A stretch of 64,000 nt of DNA, from contig DUSI01000049.1 of NCBI GenBank assembly GCA_012842685.1, positions 141,691 through 205,690 on the forward strand, in the 5' to 3' direction. The DNA is from Candidatus Fermentithermobacillaceae bacterium (lineage in GTDB: Bacteria; Bacillota; Sulfobacillia; Fermentithermobacillales; Fermentithermobacillaceae). Below, one piece after another: positions 19,753-31,131 of this stretch. The first letter of the stretch is position 1, and every line of letters begins with the position of its first letter. The notes beneath the pieces were generated by a model. The model was not told the DNA's origin. It was given only the letters and a program-made list of their open reading frames with translations, and did not search any database. The position numbers were made by a program, and so were the translations under genes.

Positions 19753-20244
19753 GTGAAGCAGGCGGTCCTCAGGGATACACCCATAGGCCCCCTCACCATA
19801 GCGGCCCACTCTGGAAAGATCTGCGCCGTTTCGTTTGGGGACAGGCTGTCTAACGTCTCGATAGACGAGACACAACAGGTGGAGGAGCCGGCGCTGGGGA
19901 GCGAGTCCGTCCTCCGGCAGGCGATCCGGGAACTTGAAGCCTACTTCAGGGGAGCTCTCAGAGACTTCACGGTGCCCGTGAGTCTCGAGGGTCCGCCCTT
20001 TTACGTCAGAGTCTGGGAGCACCTGAGGCGCATTCCCTTCGGCCAGGTAGAAACCTACGGCCAGATCGCGACGTCTCTCCACCGGCCCGGAGGAGCGAGG
20101 GCCGTCGGGAACGCATGCGGCGCGAATCCGGTAGCCGTTATCGTCCCTTGCCACAGAGTAGTAGCCTCGGGAGGCCTGGGCGGCTATGGCGGAGGGCTAG
20201 ACGTAAAGACGTGGCTTTTGAGACACGAAGGCTCCCTGCGCTAG
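19753..20244 (+). CDS. ogt: methylated-DNA--[protein]-cysteine S-methyltransferase
   Basis: IPFGQVETYGQIA, GNACGANPVAVIVPCHRVVAS; GTG 19753 with SD GGAGGAG fits better than track ATG 19687. Confidence 0.93.
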   Translation: MKQAVLRDTPIGPLTIAAHSGKICAVSFGDRLSNVSIDETQQVEEPALGSESVLRQAIRELEAYFRGALRDFTVPVSLEGPPFYVRVWEHLRRIPFGQVETYGQIATSLHRPGGARAVGNACGANPVAVIVPCHRVVASGGLGGYGGGLDVKTWLLRHEGSLR

Positions 20245-20295
20245 AACCGCCAAGACCCGGGGCCCCTTCGCTGGACCTTGGCCGGCCTATCGCCC

Positions 20296-22341
20296 TCAGC
20301 CGCCGGGCCGGCCGGTCATGAGTGCGACTTGCAGTTCGTCCACGCTATAGATGGGTGCCCCGCAAGTGAATTGCCTGCAGATGACCGCTCTTGGACGGCC
20401 TTCTTTCGGGATTTCGTCCTCGAGAACGACGAGGCCGTTTGGCAAGTAGAGCCTCCTTACGTAGCTTATCATCGCCTGGACGGCCGGGTCGTCCCTTCTC
20501 CCCGCGATGCGGATGTCCAGCGCCCCTCCCGCGGCGTAGTCTACGGCCGAAAGGAGGTGGGAGTAGGCCATGGGATTTGCCATGAGCTCGGGGAGCATCT
20601 GCGAGATGGCTTCGTCGGCCAGTTTCCCAAGATCTTCGGCCTCGAGAAGATGGGAAAGCCTGAGGATATCCATGATTGCGGCGGAGTTCCCTGAAGGTAC
20701 GGCCCCGTCGAAAACCTCCTTGGGCCTGACGATGAGCTCCTCGGCGTCTTTGGCCGTGAGGAAAAACCCTTTGCCGTCAGGGTCCCAGAATCTGTCCACC
20801 ATTTCCCTGGCCAGCTTCTCGGCGCGTTTCAGGTATATATCCTCGAAAGTGGCCTGGTACATCTCTATGAGGGCCCATACGAGGAAGGCGTAGTCGTCCA
20901 GGTATGCCTTGTAGGCGACATGTCCGTCGCGGTACCTGGCGTGCAGCTCCCCGTCCTTCACGTTCCTTTCAAGGATGAACTCCAGGCACGCCTGAGCCAT
21001 GTCGAGGTAATCCGGATCGCTGAAGGCCCTCGCAGCCTTGGCCAGGGCAGCCGCAGCGATGCCGTTTAGAGACGTGAGGATCTTGTCGTCGGTATGGGGC
21101 CTTACGCGCTCGTCGCGCCTGGCGAGGATCCTCTTCCGGCACCGTTCCATGGCCGGCGACCTTGGCGGCAACACGACGTCTAAGTCGCCATCCTTCTCTC
21201 GAACGACCAGGTGGGGCACCGACTTACCCTTGAAGTTTCCCTGATCTGTTATCCCGTAGGTCCTGAGGAACCGTTCCGCGTCGTCATCGAGCACTTCTCT
21301 TACTTCTCCGGGCGTCCACAGGTAGTACTTGCCCTCTTCCCCTTCTGACTCGGCATCTATCGCCGTGTAGAAGGCGCCATCCGGCGACTTCATCTCCCGG
21401 TCCAGGAACGAAGCTATCTCCCATACCACTTCCCTGTAGAAGCTTTTTTGAGTCGCCTGAGCCATGTCCGTGAAGGCCATCATCATGAGGGCGTTGTCGT
21501 AGAGCATCTTCTCGAAGTGGGGCACCATCCACTTGGAATCGGTTGAGTAACGGAAAAAGCCGAACCCTATGTGGTCGTATATCCCGCCCGCGTAGATGCG
21601 CTTCAGTGTGGTGTCCACCATCTCGAACGCTCGTTTTTCCCCCGTCCTCTTCCAGTACTGTAGGAGGAACATGAGGTTATGAGGGCTCGGGAACTTGGGA
21701 GCCGCCCCGAACCCCCCGTATTCCTTGTCAAACGCGGCGTGGAAATGGCGGAATCCCTGCTTAAGTGCCGATTCGTGGGAGGCCTCTCGATTTCCTGCCC
21801 GGAGGGCATCGTCCTCGGGGAATCCGGCTTCGCGAACACCCCTCCGGAGCGCGGCCGCTATCTTTTCGGCGTGTCCTAGGAGGACCTCTCTGTCTTTTGC
21901 CCAGGCTTCCGCTAGGACGTTCAGCACGTCTACGAGACCTGGAAGGCCGTACCTTGCCCGTTTGGGAAGGTACGTGCCGACCCAGAACGGTTTCTTGTCG
22001 GGGGTCATGACGACCGACAGCGGCCAGCCGCCACTGCCCGTAAGCATCCTGCAGACGGTCATGTAGACGTGATCCACATCAGGCCTTTCTTCCCTGTCCA
22101 CCTTAACCGCTACGTAATGGCGGTTTAAGATCCCGGCCACTTCTTCGTCTTCGAAAGACTCCCGGGCCATCACGTGGCACCAGTGGCAAGTGCTGTATCC
22201 GATGCTCAGAAAAACCGGCCTATCCAAGGCTTTCGCCCGCTCGAAAGCTTCCTCGCACCACGGATACCAGTCCACCGGATTTCGGGCGTGCTGCAAGAGG
22301 TAAGGGCTCTTTTCGTGAATAAGCCTGTTGGTGAAGCTCAT
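20296..22341 (-). CDS. thioredoxin domain-containing protein, DUF255/YyaL (SSP411) family
   Basis: [37 protein letters not shown]..., [17 protein letters not shown] 22341 with SD GAGGAGG. Confidence 0.93.
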   Translation of the reverse strand: MSFTNRLIHEKSPYLLQHARNPVDWYPWCEEAFERAKALDRPVFLSIGYSTCHWCHVMARESFEDEEVAGILNRHYVAVKVDREERPDVDHVYMTVCRMLTGSGGWPLSVVMTPDKKPFWVGTYLPKRARYGLPGLVDVLNVLAEAWAKDREVLLGHAEKIAAALRRGVREAGFPEDDALRAGNREASHESALKQGFRHFHAAFDKEYGGFGAAPKFPSPHNLMFLLQYWKRTGEKRAFEMVDTTLKRIYAGGIYDHIGFGFFRYSTDSKWMVPHFEKMLYDNALMMMAFTDMAQATQKSFYREVVWEIASFLDREMKSPDGAFYTAIDAESEGEEGKYYLWTPGEVREVLDDDAERFLRTYGITDQGNFKGKSVPHLVVREKDGDLDVVLPPRSPAMERCRKRILARRDERVRPHTDDKILTSLNGIAAAALAKAARAFSDPDYLDMAQACLEFILERNVKDGELHARYRDGHVAYKAYLDDYAFLVWALIEMYQATFEDIYLKRAEKLAREMVDRFWDPDGKGFFLTAKDAEELIVRPKEVFDGAVPSGNSAAIMDILRLSHLLEAEDLGKLADEAISQMLPELMANPMAYSHLLSAVDYAAGGALDIRIAGRRDDPAVQAMISYVRRLYLPNGLVVLEDEIPKEGRPRAVICRQFTCGAPIYSVDELQVALMTGRPGG

Positions 22342-22463
22342 GCCGACCCTCCTCGCGTCGTCGTTCCCTAGTCTTCCCCGCTCGAGGGAGGAGCCGAGCT
22401 TTTCAGAATGTCCTCCAGAGGTACCCAGACCCTCCAGCGCATCTCTAGGGACCCGCAAATCAG

Positions 22464-22490
22464 AAAGCCGCGCTTCCTAAGCGCGGCTTT
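22464..22490 (-). terminator. hairpin terminator downstream of the M20 amidohydrolase
   Basis: AAAGCCGCGCTT-CCT-AAGCGCGGCTTT. Confidence 0.7.
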
Positions 22491-22507
22491 CCGTTCTCCC
22501 TTCACTA

Positions 22508-23926
22508 TCACGACCTCTTGAAGAACTCATCCAGGGGAAGCGGCCGGTCTTTCGGGAAGGGGCATTTGTAGGGCGAGTCTTTGGTCTTTTCCTTGAACTC
22601 GGCCTGAGCCTTGGCTATCTCTTCGGGATGCTCTACCAGATCCCACCCGCACAGGGCCATAGTCTTGGCAGCGACCATCATGCCCTTCTTCCCTATGGAG
22701 CTGCCCGACGACGCCACGTTCTGCCAGGAGTGGCCGGGGCAACCGATCGGGACGGTCGACGCCGACATCTGCACCGTAGGGACTATCCAGCTCACGTCGC
22801 CCACGTCGGTGGAACCGCCTCCGGTCCTCCCCTTTCCTCTTGGAGGAATAAGGATCGTGGCGAGGGGCTTTTCTCTGAGCTCGGGGAACTCCCCGAAATC
22901 GGGATTCCTCAGCATGTTCTGCACCGAGTTCGGGTCGAAGGTGGACGCGAGCTTCCTCGCGAACTCCATGTCTTCCTCGTCAAACTTGGGCGGCCCCACC
23001 CTCTGGAGGTTTCTCCACATGACTTCGGCGAGGGCCTCATTGAGGAGCACCTCGTAGCATCCTGTGAGGAAGTTCACGTCGTGGGTGGTTCCCGTCATGA
23101 GGGCTGCGCCTTTGGCGATATCCAGGAGTCTCGCGTAGATCTCCTCAACCTGGCTGCGCCTGGGGGCCCGAACGAAATACCACACCTCGGCCTCGGCCGG
23201 CACGACGTTGGGCTGGCCTCCGCCCTCGGTTATCACATAGTGGATCCTGGCATCGGGTATGACGTGTTCACGCAGGTAGTTGGCTCCCACGTTCATGAGC
23301 TCCACGGCGTCCAGGGCCGACCGCCCGTTGTGCGGATCTCCCGCGGCGTGGGCCGTCTTGCCGTGGAACCTGAATTTCACCGAGTTCATAGCCGTGCCGC
23401 TGCCCATGCTCACGGTGGTAAGGGCCCCGGGGTGCCATGTGATGGCCACATCCAGATCGTCAAACACTCCTGACCTTGCCATATATACCTTGCCCGCCAG
23501 GAGCTCTTCCGCGGGGCATCCGTAGTACCTCACCGTACCGGTCTTGCCGGCCTGGGCCAGTGCTTCCTTAAGAGCCAGGGCGGCTCCCAGGGCTGCGGTG
23601 CCCAGGAGGTTGTGGCCACACCCGTGTCCGGGCGCGCCGGGCACGACGGGCTTCCGCTCCGGCGCGACTTCTTGAGATATGCCGGCCAGGGCGTCAAATT
23701 CTCCCAGGAAACCTATGATGGGACGGCCGCTGCCCCATTCGGCTATGAACGCGGTGGGGACATCCGCCACGCCTCTCTTTACGCTGAAGCCGTTTGCCTC
23801 GAGGTAGTCGGCCTGAACCTTGGAAGACTTAATCTCCTGGAACCCGAGTTCAGCCGCTTTCCAGACTTCGTCCGCTATCCCGTACAGTTCAGGTGCTTTC
23901 TTGTCGAGGAAAGATATTATGTCCAA
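22508..23926 (-). CDS. M20 family amidohydrolase (AbgB-like)
   Basis: GFLGEFDALAGISQ, GAPGHGCGHNLLGTAALGAA, GKTAHAAGDPHNGRSALDAVELM. Confidence 0.9.
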   Translation of the reverse strand: MDIISFLDKKAPELYGIADEVWKAAELGFQEIKSSKVQADYLEANGFSVKRGVADVPTAFIAEWGSGRPIIGFLGEFDALAGISQEVAPERKPVVPGAPGHGCGHNLLGTAALGAALALKEALAQAGKTGTVRYYGCPAEELLAGKVYMARSGVFDDLDVAITWHPGALTTVSMGSGTAMNSVKFRFHGKTAHAAGDPHNGRSALDAVELMNVGANYLREHVIPDARIHYVITEGGGQPNVVPAEAEVWYFVRAPRRSQVEEIYARLLDIAKGAALMTGTTHDVNFLTGCYEVLLNEALAEVMWRNLQRVGPPKFDEEDMEFARKLASTFDPNSVQNMLRNPDFGEFPELREKPLATILIPPRGKGRTGGGSTDVGDVSWIVPTVQMSASTVPIGCPGHSWQNVASSGSSIGKKGMMVAAKTMALCGWDLVEHPEEIAKAQAEFKEKTKDSPYKCPFPKDRPLPLDEFFKRS

Positions 23927-23979
23927 TGCTCCCGCCTCCTTGGGGAAGACTTCAATAGGGTCACGAAGGATTCCTGCCT

Positions 23980-25263
23980 CTAGCCCCCGGCTTCCCGGGA
24001 TAGGCCGGATAGTGTGCTGTGGTCAGAACCGTTGTCTGAAGCGGCGGAAGTGCTCGGCTCCTCTGACTGGTCTCGAGCCGAGGACTCAGCCGCATTTATG
24101 GGCAGTACCAGGGTGAAAGTGGAACCTTGGCCAGGTTCGCTGTTCACGAGTACCTTTCCACCGTGTGCCTCGGCGATATGGCGTACTATGCAAAGGCCAA
24201 GACCGAGGCCCTTTGCCCCAGAACCTTCCACGCGGTAGAAACGGTCGAAGATCTTTGGGATGTGTGTGGAATCGATGCCGAGTCCTCGGTCTCTCACCGA
24301 GATGTGGACGGTTTCATCGTCTACCGCCAGGGAGACTTCAACCCTCGTCTCAGGTGGAGAATACTGGATCGCGTTGGTAATGAGGTTCTCCAGGCACCTT
24401 TCTACGCGGTCAGCGTCGACCACGGCCCGCACGTCATCCTCGGGGAGGCAGAGAGAGATCTCCTTGACGCACGGCCAAGACCTGTACCTGTCGATCACGT
24501 CCGAGACGAGCCTCTTCACATCTGTCTCCCTGGGCCTCAGGGACCATAGCCCCGCATCATAGCTGAGCGACTCCACCAGGTGGTCAAGCATGGCGCTTAT
24601 GCGCTTGCCGCTCTTGAGTATGGCCTGGGCGGCCCTGTTTTCGTCGTGCAGGCCCTTGAGCCTCGTCTCCTTCTCAAGAAGCTGAGCCTGCGTGAGCAGC
24701 ACGGATAGAGGATTCCTCAGGTCGTGGGACGTTGCCCTAAGGTAATCCTTCTGCTGTTCGGCGTACCGGTGCATGTCGGTGACATCACGGTACGTAAGGA
24801 CCACAAGGGCCGGTTTGCCGTCTTCCCGGATAAGCGACCCGCTGAACTGAAACACCCTGACCGATCCGTCGTTTCTCTCGGCCAAGAACTCGAGACGCTT
24901 GACTTCCTCTCCCCTCAAGATCCTGGCGACGGGATCCTGACCCTGAGGGACCGGCGTGCCGTCCATGTACCTGAGGCGGACCTGGTAGTCCGGCCTCGTT
25001 TCCTCCCCCGGTCTTAGGAGGAGCATCTCTCTGGCGGCCTTGTTCCGCATTATCACGCGGCCCTGGGTATCCGTGACCGTCACTGCTTCTGTCAGGTTCT
25101 TGAGAATAGCGTGAAGCGATCTCGTGATAAGTTCGGGTGTGGAGTTCTCCTGCAGCTTGAGGGACCTCAAAGCTCTCATCCTTCCCGCAGGGACTACCGG
25201 AACTCCTGCAATGTAGGGAATCTTCGCTCGAGCTTCTGAAATTCCTTTCTTTGGCACGTCCAA
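23980..25263 (-). CDS. PAS-domain sensor histidine kinase
   Basis: RATSHDLRNPLSVLL H-box, LENLITNAIQYSPP N-box, GLGLGLCIVRHIAEAHGG G-box; no adjacent response regulator. Confidence 0.92.
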   Translation of the reverse strand: MDVPKKGISEARAKIPYIAGVPVVPAGRMRALRSLKLQENSTPELITRSLHAILKNLTEAVTVTDTQGRVIMRNKAAREMLLLRPGEETRPDYQVRLRYMDGTPVPQGQDPVARILRGEEVKRLEFLAERNDGSVRVFQFSGSLIREDGKPALVVLTYRDVTDMHRYAEQQKDYLRATSHDLRNPLSVLLTQAQLLEKETRLKGLHDENRAAQAILKSGKRISAMLDHLVESLSYDAGLWSLRPRETDVKRLVSDVIDRYRSWPCVKEISLCLPEDDVRAVVDADRVERCLENLITNAIQYSPPETRVEVSLAVDDETVHISVRDRGLGIDSTHIPKIFDRFYRVEGSGAKGLGLGLCIVRHIAEAHGGKVLVNSEPGQGSTFTLVLPINAAESSARDQSEEPSTSAASDNGSDHSTLSGLSREAGG

Positions 25264-25312
25264 ATTTTGGTAAAGCTACAACGGGCAAAGTCTGCTGGTC
25301 TCCATGGAGCTT

Positions 25313-26305
25313 CTACCCCTCACGGGAGTGCCATCTCCAGGCGGTCTCGACGATCTCCCGCAAGGAAGAGTGGGACGGGGACCATCCAAGGACTTCTCTC
25401 GCCCTGGCGCATTGGGCGACCAAGATAGCAGGGTCGCCCGGCCTTCGCTCCCCGATTAAGTACGGCACTTTCTTCCCGGAAACCTCCTCCACGGCCTTGA
25501 TGATCTCGAGGACCGAGAAACCCGCCCCGGTCCCCAAGTTGAGCGCCGTGGTCTCAAGTCCCTCGGACAGCGCTTTGAGAGCCAAGACGTGGGCTTCCGC
25601 CAAATCGCTCACGTGTATGTAGTCGCGTACGCACGTGCCGTCTGGGGTCGGGTAGTCGTCCCCGAAGACGGTGATGGGCTCTCCCGTGAGCGCCGCGCGG
25701 ATCACCAGGGGGATTAGGTGGGTCTCTGGGTCGTGCTCCTCGCCGAGTCTCCCCGAAGGGTCCGCTCCCGCCGCGTTGAAATACCGCAAGGAGACGGACC
25801 TCAGCCCATAGGCCTTGTCGTACCAGAGGAGGGCTCTTTCGAAAAAGACCTTGGATTCCCCGTAGGGGCTCAGAGGTCTGAGAGGTGCTGTCTCGGGTAT
25901 GGGCACAGACTCAGGGTCTCCGTACACTGCGGCTGACGAAGAAAAGACGATTTTCTTCACTCCGGCTCTAACCATGCTCGAAAGCAGGGAAATACCGCCC
26001 GCAACGTTCCTCCGGAAGTATTTGTCGGGGTTTCGCATGGACTCACCCACGAGGCTTTCCGAAGCGAAATGCAGCACGGCGTCGAACTTCCACTCGGTGA
26101 ACACGTCGGATAGGGCTCTCTCGTCTGAAAGCTCCCCAATCACCAGGGGCACTCCCTGGATGAACTCGGGATGCCCTCGAGAGAGGTCGTCGAAGACCAC
26201 TACGTCGTAGCCTGCCTCGAGCAGTGCCTTTACGGTGTGAGACCCGATGTAGCCGGCTCCTCCGGTCACCAAGACGCTGGATGCGGAAGACCGCTCGCGC
26301 CGCAC
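25313..26305 (-). CDS. galE: UDP-glucose 4-epimerase
   Basis: VLVTGGAGYIGSHTVKALLEAGYDVVVFDDLSRGH, YGESK, RYFNAAGADPSGRLGEEH. Confidence 0.93.
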   Translation of the reverse strand: MRRERSSASSVLVTGGAGYIGSHTVKALLEAGYDVVVFDDLSRGHPEFIQGVPLVIGELSDERALSDVFTEWKFDAVLHFASESLVGESMRNPDKYFRRNVAGGISLLSSMVRAGVKKIVFSSSAAVYGDPESVPIPETAPLRPLSPYGESKVFFERALLWYDKAYGLRSVSLRYFNAAGADPSGRLGEEHDPETHLIPLVIRAALTGEPITVFGDDYPTPDGTCVRDYIHVSDLAEAHVLALKALSEGLETTALNLGTGAGFSVLEIIKAVEEVSGKKVPYLIGERRPGDPAILVAQCARAREVLGWSPSHSSLREIVETAWRWHSREG

Positions 26306-26574
26306 GTTTCTTCCTCCCCGGTTGGTTCGCTTACCACCTGGGTGTTGGCCTACCGTTCGCTTTCTGCTTCTCTTGACGACTGGGCTTCTCCGCTACCCTA
26401 AGAGTAATCGATCCAGAGGACTAAGCTCCGGGCTTCCTCATGCGTCTATAATATCCCGAGGCTTGTCCCGGCGCCATACTTCAACGCCAACCCGTGGCCC
26501 ACATTGGCCAGTCCATTCCGCTCACTTCAGGTTCCAATCAGCAGGATTCCTAGCCTCAAAAATAGAAGGAGCCA

Positions 26575-26607
26575 ATGGTACAATGTGCTTGTACTTGTGC
26601 TTGCACT
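26575..26607 (+). promoter_or_regulatory. putative extended -10 promoter and 12-bp direct repeat upstream of pckG
   Basis: TGGTACAAT extended -10-like element followed by TGTGCTTGTACT/TGTGCTTGCACT (11/12 identical). Confidence 0.4.
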
Positions 26608-26626
26608 CAAAAAGGAGGCATCCGCG

Positions 26627-28414
26627 ATGTATCAGGTACGCCATGAGAAGCTGAACCAGTGGGTTCGCGAAGTGGCGGAGCTTTGCCAGCCTGACTCCAT
26701 CTACTGGTGCGACGGCAGCAAAGAAGAGTACGACAGACTTATGGATGAAATGGTCAAGAGCGGGATGGCCACTAAGCTGGCCAAAAGGCCCAACAGCTAC
26801 CTCTTCCGCTCTGACCCGAGCGACGTAGCCAGGGTTGAAGACCGCACCTTCATCGGGACCCAGAAGCAAGAGGACGCCGGCCCGACCAACAACTGGATCC
26901 AGGCCGACGAACTCAAGAAGACCATGCTGGAGCTGTACAAGGGATGCATGCGTGGGCGCACTATGTACATCATCCCCTTCTCCATGGGACCCATCGGTTC
27001 GCCCATGTCCCGCATAGGCGTGGAGATCACCGATAGCCCGTACGTGGTCTGCAACATGCACATCATGACCAGAGTTGGACCTGAGGTCATCGAGGCCCTG
27101 GGCACCGACGGAGACTTCGTTAAGTGCCTGCATTCTGTAGGCGCACCTCTCGAGCCCGGCCAGAAAGACGCCCTCTGGCCGTGTGCCCCGATGGAGAAGA
27201 AGTACATCAGCCACTTCCCCGAGGAGGACACCATTTGGTCCTATGGCTCGGGATACGGTGGAAACGCCCTCCTGGGTAAGAAGTGCTTCGCCCTCCGCAT
27301 AGCCTCAACCATCGCCCGCAGAGAAGGCTGGATGGCCGAACACATGCTTATCCTGAGGCTCACCAGCCCCGAAGGCAAGCAGTACCATATCTGCGGCGCC
27401 TTCCCGTCGGCTTGCGGAAAGACCAACCTGGCCATGATCCACCCGACCATCCCCGGCTGGAAAGCCGAATGCCTGGGCGACGACATCGCCTGGATGAAGA
27501 TCGGTCCCGACGGCAGGCTCTACGCCATCAACCCCGAGGCAGGCTTCTTCGGAGTGGCGCCGGGTACATCTTACAAGACCAACCCGTCGGCCATGGACAC
27601 CCTCAAGGAGAACACCATCTTCACCAACTGCGCTCTCACGGACGACGGAGACGTATGGTGGGAAGGCATGGGGCCGGCCCCCGATCACCTCATCGACTGG
27701 AGGGGCAGGGACTGGAATCCTTCCATGAATGAACCTGCCGCCCACCCGAACGCTAGATTTACCGCGCCTGCCAGGCAGTGCCCGGTCATATGCCCCGACT
27801 GGGAGAAGCCTGAAGGCGTGCCCGTTGATATCTTCATCTTCGGTGGGCGCCGCGCGAAGAACATCCCGCTGGTCATCGAAGCCTTCGATTGGGACCACGG
27901 CGTGTTCCTGGGCGCCACGGCCTCGTCCGAAACCACCGCGGCCAACATCGGCGCCATCGGCAAGATAAGGCGCGATCCCTTCGCCATGAAGCCTTTCTGC
28001 GGCTACAACATGGGAGATTATTTCGCCCACTGGCTCACGATGGGTGACAGGCTGGGCAGCAAAGCGCCTAAGATCTTCTACGTGAACTGGTTCAGGAAGG
28101 GCGAAGACGGCAGGTGGCTCTGGCCCGGATTCGGCGAGAACAGCCGCGTCCTCAAGTGGATGTGCGAGAGGCTCGAAGGCAAGGCCGAGGCCAAGGAAAC
28201 CCCCATCGGACTACTTCCCACGCCCGACGCCCTTGACCTCACCGGTCTCGACATACCCAAGGAGGACCTGGAAGAACTCCTCAGCGTCGATGTGGAAGCC
28301 TGGAAGACCGAGATCCAGGACCTCGACGAGCACTTCGGTCAGTTTGGCGACAGGCTGCCGAGGAGGCTCGCGGACCAGCTCGACGCCCTCAAGAAGAGGC
28401 TGGGTGTGAAGTAA
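26627..28414 (+). CDS. pckG: phosphoenolpyruvate carboxykinase (GTP)
   Basis: [50 protein letters not shown] 26627 with SD AAAGGAGG. Confidence 0.96.
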   Translation: MYQVRHEKLNQWVREVAELCQPDSIYWCDGSKEEYDRLMDEMVKSGMATKLAKRPNSYLFRSDPSDVARVEDRTFIGTQKQEDAGPTNNWIQADELKKTMLELYKGCMRGRTMYIIPFSMGPIGSPMSRIGVEITDSPYVVCNMHIMTRVGPEVIEALGTDGDFVKCLHSVGAPLEPGQKDALWPCAPMEKKYISHFPEEDTIWSYGSGYGGNALLGKKCFALRIASTIARREGWMAEHMLILRLTSPEGKQYHICGAFPSACGKTNLAMIHPTIPGWKAECLGDDIAWMKIGPDGRLYAINPEAGFFGVAPGTSYKTNPSAMDTLKENTIFTNCALTDDGDVWWEGMGPAPDHLIDWRGRDWNPSMNEPAAHPNARFTAPARQCPVICPDWEKPEGVPVDIFIFGGRRAKNIPLVIEAFDWDHGVFLGATASSETTAANIGAIGKIRRDPFAMKPFCGYNMGDYFAHWLTMGDRLGSKAPKIFYVNWFRKGEDGRWLWPGFGENSRVLKWMCERLEGKAEAKETPIGLLPTPDALDLTGLDIPKEDLEELLSVDVEAWKTEIQDLDEHFGQFGDRLPRRLADQLDALKKRLGVK

Positions 28415-28483
28415 TCGAGAAGAGGTTGCCATAGGCCTCGCGTCGCGGGATCGCGGCGCGGGCAGGTCATCGACGGATAACTG

Positions 28484-28518
28484 AAAGCGGATTTCCCTGA
28501 GCGGGAAATCCGCTTTTC
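28484..28518 (+). terminator. intrinsic terminator after pckG
   Basis: AAAGCGGATTTCCC-TGAGC-GGGAAATCCGCTTTTC. Confidence 0.85.
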
Positions 28519-28718
28519 ATGCTTGGGTCAATGCTATCCCAGAGCTCATCGCCCCGAGTCATAGACTCCAAGATGCTGCCTCCTCAGCCGTAGCGCCGCA
28601 TGTGCAAGCACACACGCGACCCAATTTTCCACTCCGTGAAAGCCGGGACGCGTTTCTCGAGATACCTTTTCCGGTTCGAAGGTCCCATAGATTCCCGTCA
28701 CCGGTCTAGCGCGATGGG

Positions 28719-30743
28719 TTACTCGCTCTTGGAGATGACCTCAAGACCGCTTCCGTCCGTGCGCATCCGGTACAAGGTGTAGGCAACACCGTATGGAACC
28801 GTCTTGCTCGGCGACGTGGTCTCGAAGAAAACCCAGCCTTCTTGTACGCAGATGGCCCAGCACTGGGCGTCTTCGTCTAGAGTCGCCACTACCCGAACCT
28901 CGCTGCCGTCAAGCCTCATCCTCCGGATGGCGAGTGAAACCGACCGGTCGGGGTCATCGGTTCCGGACGCTTCTGTAGCGAAGTACACCCACCCACCCGC
29001 TACATTAAGTCCCTGACAGCGGTAATCCCCGAAAAGACGCTGAACATCGCTTCCATCGGTGCGTATGCGGTAAAGACAGCCGTCGTCGTATCTGACGCAA
29101 TAGACCCATCCATCATGTACAACCAAGTAGGTGTGAACGAGGAAGTCGCTGATCTTCTCGACTGCCGAGCCGTCAGCCTTAGCCCGGTATAGACCTTTGC
29201 CGGTGTAGTAGACCCAGTCCCCGTCTATGTAGAACCGCGATACCACGTTCCTAACCACTGGTTCGGGTTCACCACCGTCAAGTCTTACACGATAGATGCT
29301 TTTCTCAAATGTCTCGAAGTCGATCCCGCTGTAGTAGACGTAGTCGCCAAGTACAGTTACCTGCTGCGCCTCAACATGGGCTACTTCCTGGGGTTCGCCA
29401 CCATCCACGGGGACGCGGAATATCCAGGGAGAACCGGAGTACTCATTGTTCGAGCTGTAGCTATAGTGATGGGGAGAGAAGACCAGCCAGTCTCCCCGTT
29501 TGTTCAGGTGAGAAGCCTCGGTATCAGCTATCTTTTCGCTTTCGCTTCCGTCTATCCTGGAGCGGTAGATCCCGTCATAGGTGGCGTAGTAGAGCCACCC
29601 ATCTTCTCCTGTTGCGAGCCCCTTGTTCATCAGGTTGGCCATGAGAGGAGAGGTAGGCGGTGAGGAATACACACGGATGCATAGGTCGTCATTCCACCAC
29701 TCCACCCACATGCCCAGCGCTTCGCATATGAACCGGAAGGGCAGCATCAGCTCACCGTCCAGTAGCCTAGGGGGAACCTCCAGGGTCACAGCCTCGCCGT
29801 TCACAGAGGCTTCGTAGCTGGCAAGGACCAGGAGGAGCGTATCATCGCCCCTTGTGATGGTGATCCTCCCTGTGAGATTGTCGTGATCAACCTTGGCTCC
29901 CATGGCGGCAGATACGTAGCTGGAGGGCACGAGAGCACAGCCGTATTGATCCGCGCCCTCGAACTCGACTTGGGTATCCTCGAAGCAAACCCTCACCTTG
30001 GGGTGCTCAAGCGCCGGTCGGGTGGAAGTCTGACCGCCCGGGAAAGGCAGAATATTCCGTAATCTAAGTATCGCGACATAAGCCTGCTCCCGGGTGAGTG
30101 TGCCTTTCGGGTCGAACAGGTTGTTGCCGACGCCGACCATTATACCTGCTCGCTTAAGATTTGCCACGTGCCATTGGGTCAGGGGGTCCATCTGACTGTA
30201 ATCGGTGTACGGTTCGTCAGGGCCATATGGGAGGTCCGCCGCATACCAGTATAGGAGCGTGGCCGACAGGCTCCTGGCCGCCTCTTCCCTTGTTACGTTG
30301 CCATCGGGGTCGAAGTGATTCTCATCCCTTCCCTGGATTATGTTGAGGTAGCAGGCAGCCAAGACATTGCGGTCTAACGTGTCTGAGAACGGCGAGACCG
30401 TGAAATCGAAATCGGTGCGTTGCATATGCGCCCGCAGCCACTCCTCCATGCTCGTTCCAGCCGCCTTCTCCATCACGATGATTAACAGGCGGCAGAACTC
30501 AGCCCTTGTTATCGGTTTTGTGTAATCTCCGAGCATGTCCGCTGGGACAAGGCCTGCGGCGATAGCCTGTTTCACTTCGTCTTGCGCCCATGGCGAGGGG
30601 AAAGATGCGGCGTGGGAATGATTGCCTGTCACAGACACCACGCATATGGTAACCACTAGGATTACGAGAGAGATCCTACCAAGCCCCATCGCCCTACTCA
30701 GTGCTGGGCCACAGCGCCCCTTGGATGCCACCATCAGGATCAC
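28719..30743 (-). CDS. secreted SLH-domain protein with copper amine oxidase N-like domain and DUF5050-like beta-propeller repeats
   Basis: Signal peptide; TREEAARSLSATLLYW and TREQAYVAILRLRN SLH-type segments; VNGEAVTLEVPPRLLDGELMLPFRFICEALG; repeated GDWVYYTGKGLYRAKADGS units. Confidence 0.85.
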   Translation of the reverse strand: MILMVASKGRCGPALSRAMGLGRISLVILVVTICVVSVTGNHSHAASFPSPWAQDEVKQAIAAGLVPADMLGDYTKPITRAEFCRLLIIVMEKAAGTSMEEWLRAHMQRTDFDFTVSPFSDTLDRNVLAACYLNIIQGRDENHFDPDGNVTREEAARSLSATLLYWYAADLPYGPDEPYTDYSQMDPLTQWHVANLKRAGIMVGVGNNLFDPKGTLTREQAYVAILRLRNILPFPGGQTSTRPALEHPKVRVCFEDTQVEFEGADQYGCALVPSSYVSAAMGAKVDHDNLTGRITITRGDDTLLLVLASYEASVNGEAVTLEVPPRLLDGELMLPFRFICEALGMWVEWWNDDLCIRVYSSPPTSPLMANLMNKGLATGEDGWLYYATYDGIYRSRIDGSESEKIADTEASHLNKRGDWLVFSPHHYSYSSNNEYSGSPWIFRVPVDGGEPQEVAHVEAQQVTVLGDYVYYSGIDFETFEKSIYRVRLDGGEPEPVVRNVVSRFYIDGDWVYYTGKGLYRAKADGSAVEKISDFLVHTYLVVHDGWVYCVRYDDGCLYRIRTDGSDVQRLFGDYRCQGLNVAGGWVYFATEASGTDDPDRSVSLAIRRMRLDGSEVRVVATLDEDAQCWAICVQEGWVFFETTSPSKTVPYGVAYTLYRMRTDGSGLEVISKSE

Positions 30744-30973
30744 TCCTCAAAAAACGACTTACTGTGCACTGACGCAGACCGGCCGCCTGGCTACCAGACT
30801 GTCGTAGCCTTCCGCTCCGGCTGCCACTCGCTCGATTAGACGGGGACTCACATACTTCCTCCCAAGTTGTTCCAACCGCAATACACTTACGACCTAGTTT
30901 GGAGTGCTCGTACTAATTGCTGAGAGGCACCAGCAGGAAAGAGACGCTCGGTCCCGAAGCCCTTAAGGCGGAC

Positions 30974-31105
30974 ATGGATAACCCGTTTGCCTTCTACCGC
31001 CTGTACAACCAAGCGGCGGAGAAAGCGGGAAGCCCGGTTCTCTCGCCCAAGGCCTTGCATGCGCTCGAGAGACTGGAGTACAAGTATCTCAGGTATGACG
31101 GCTGA
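30974..31105 (+). CDS. small hypothetical protein (possibly a gene remnant)
   Basis: MDNPFAFYRLYNQAAEKAGSPVLSPKALHALERLEYKYLRYDG; GC-biased third positions; immediately upstream of 31132 gene; track start is 30917. Confidence 0.4.
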   Translation: MDNPFAFYRLYNQAAEKAGSPVLSPKALHALERLEYKYLRYDG

Positions 31106-31131
31106 ACGCGGCGGGTGGGGGGAATAGGTGA

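Noticed and set aside
28660-28710. tRNA-like GGTTCGAA word
   Set aside because: No acceptor stem, anticodon arm or cloverleaf around it.
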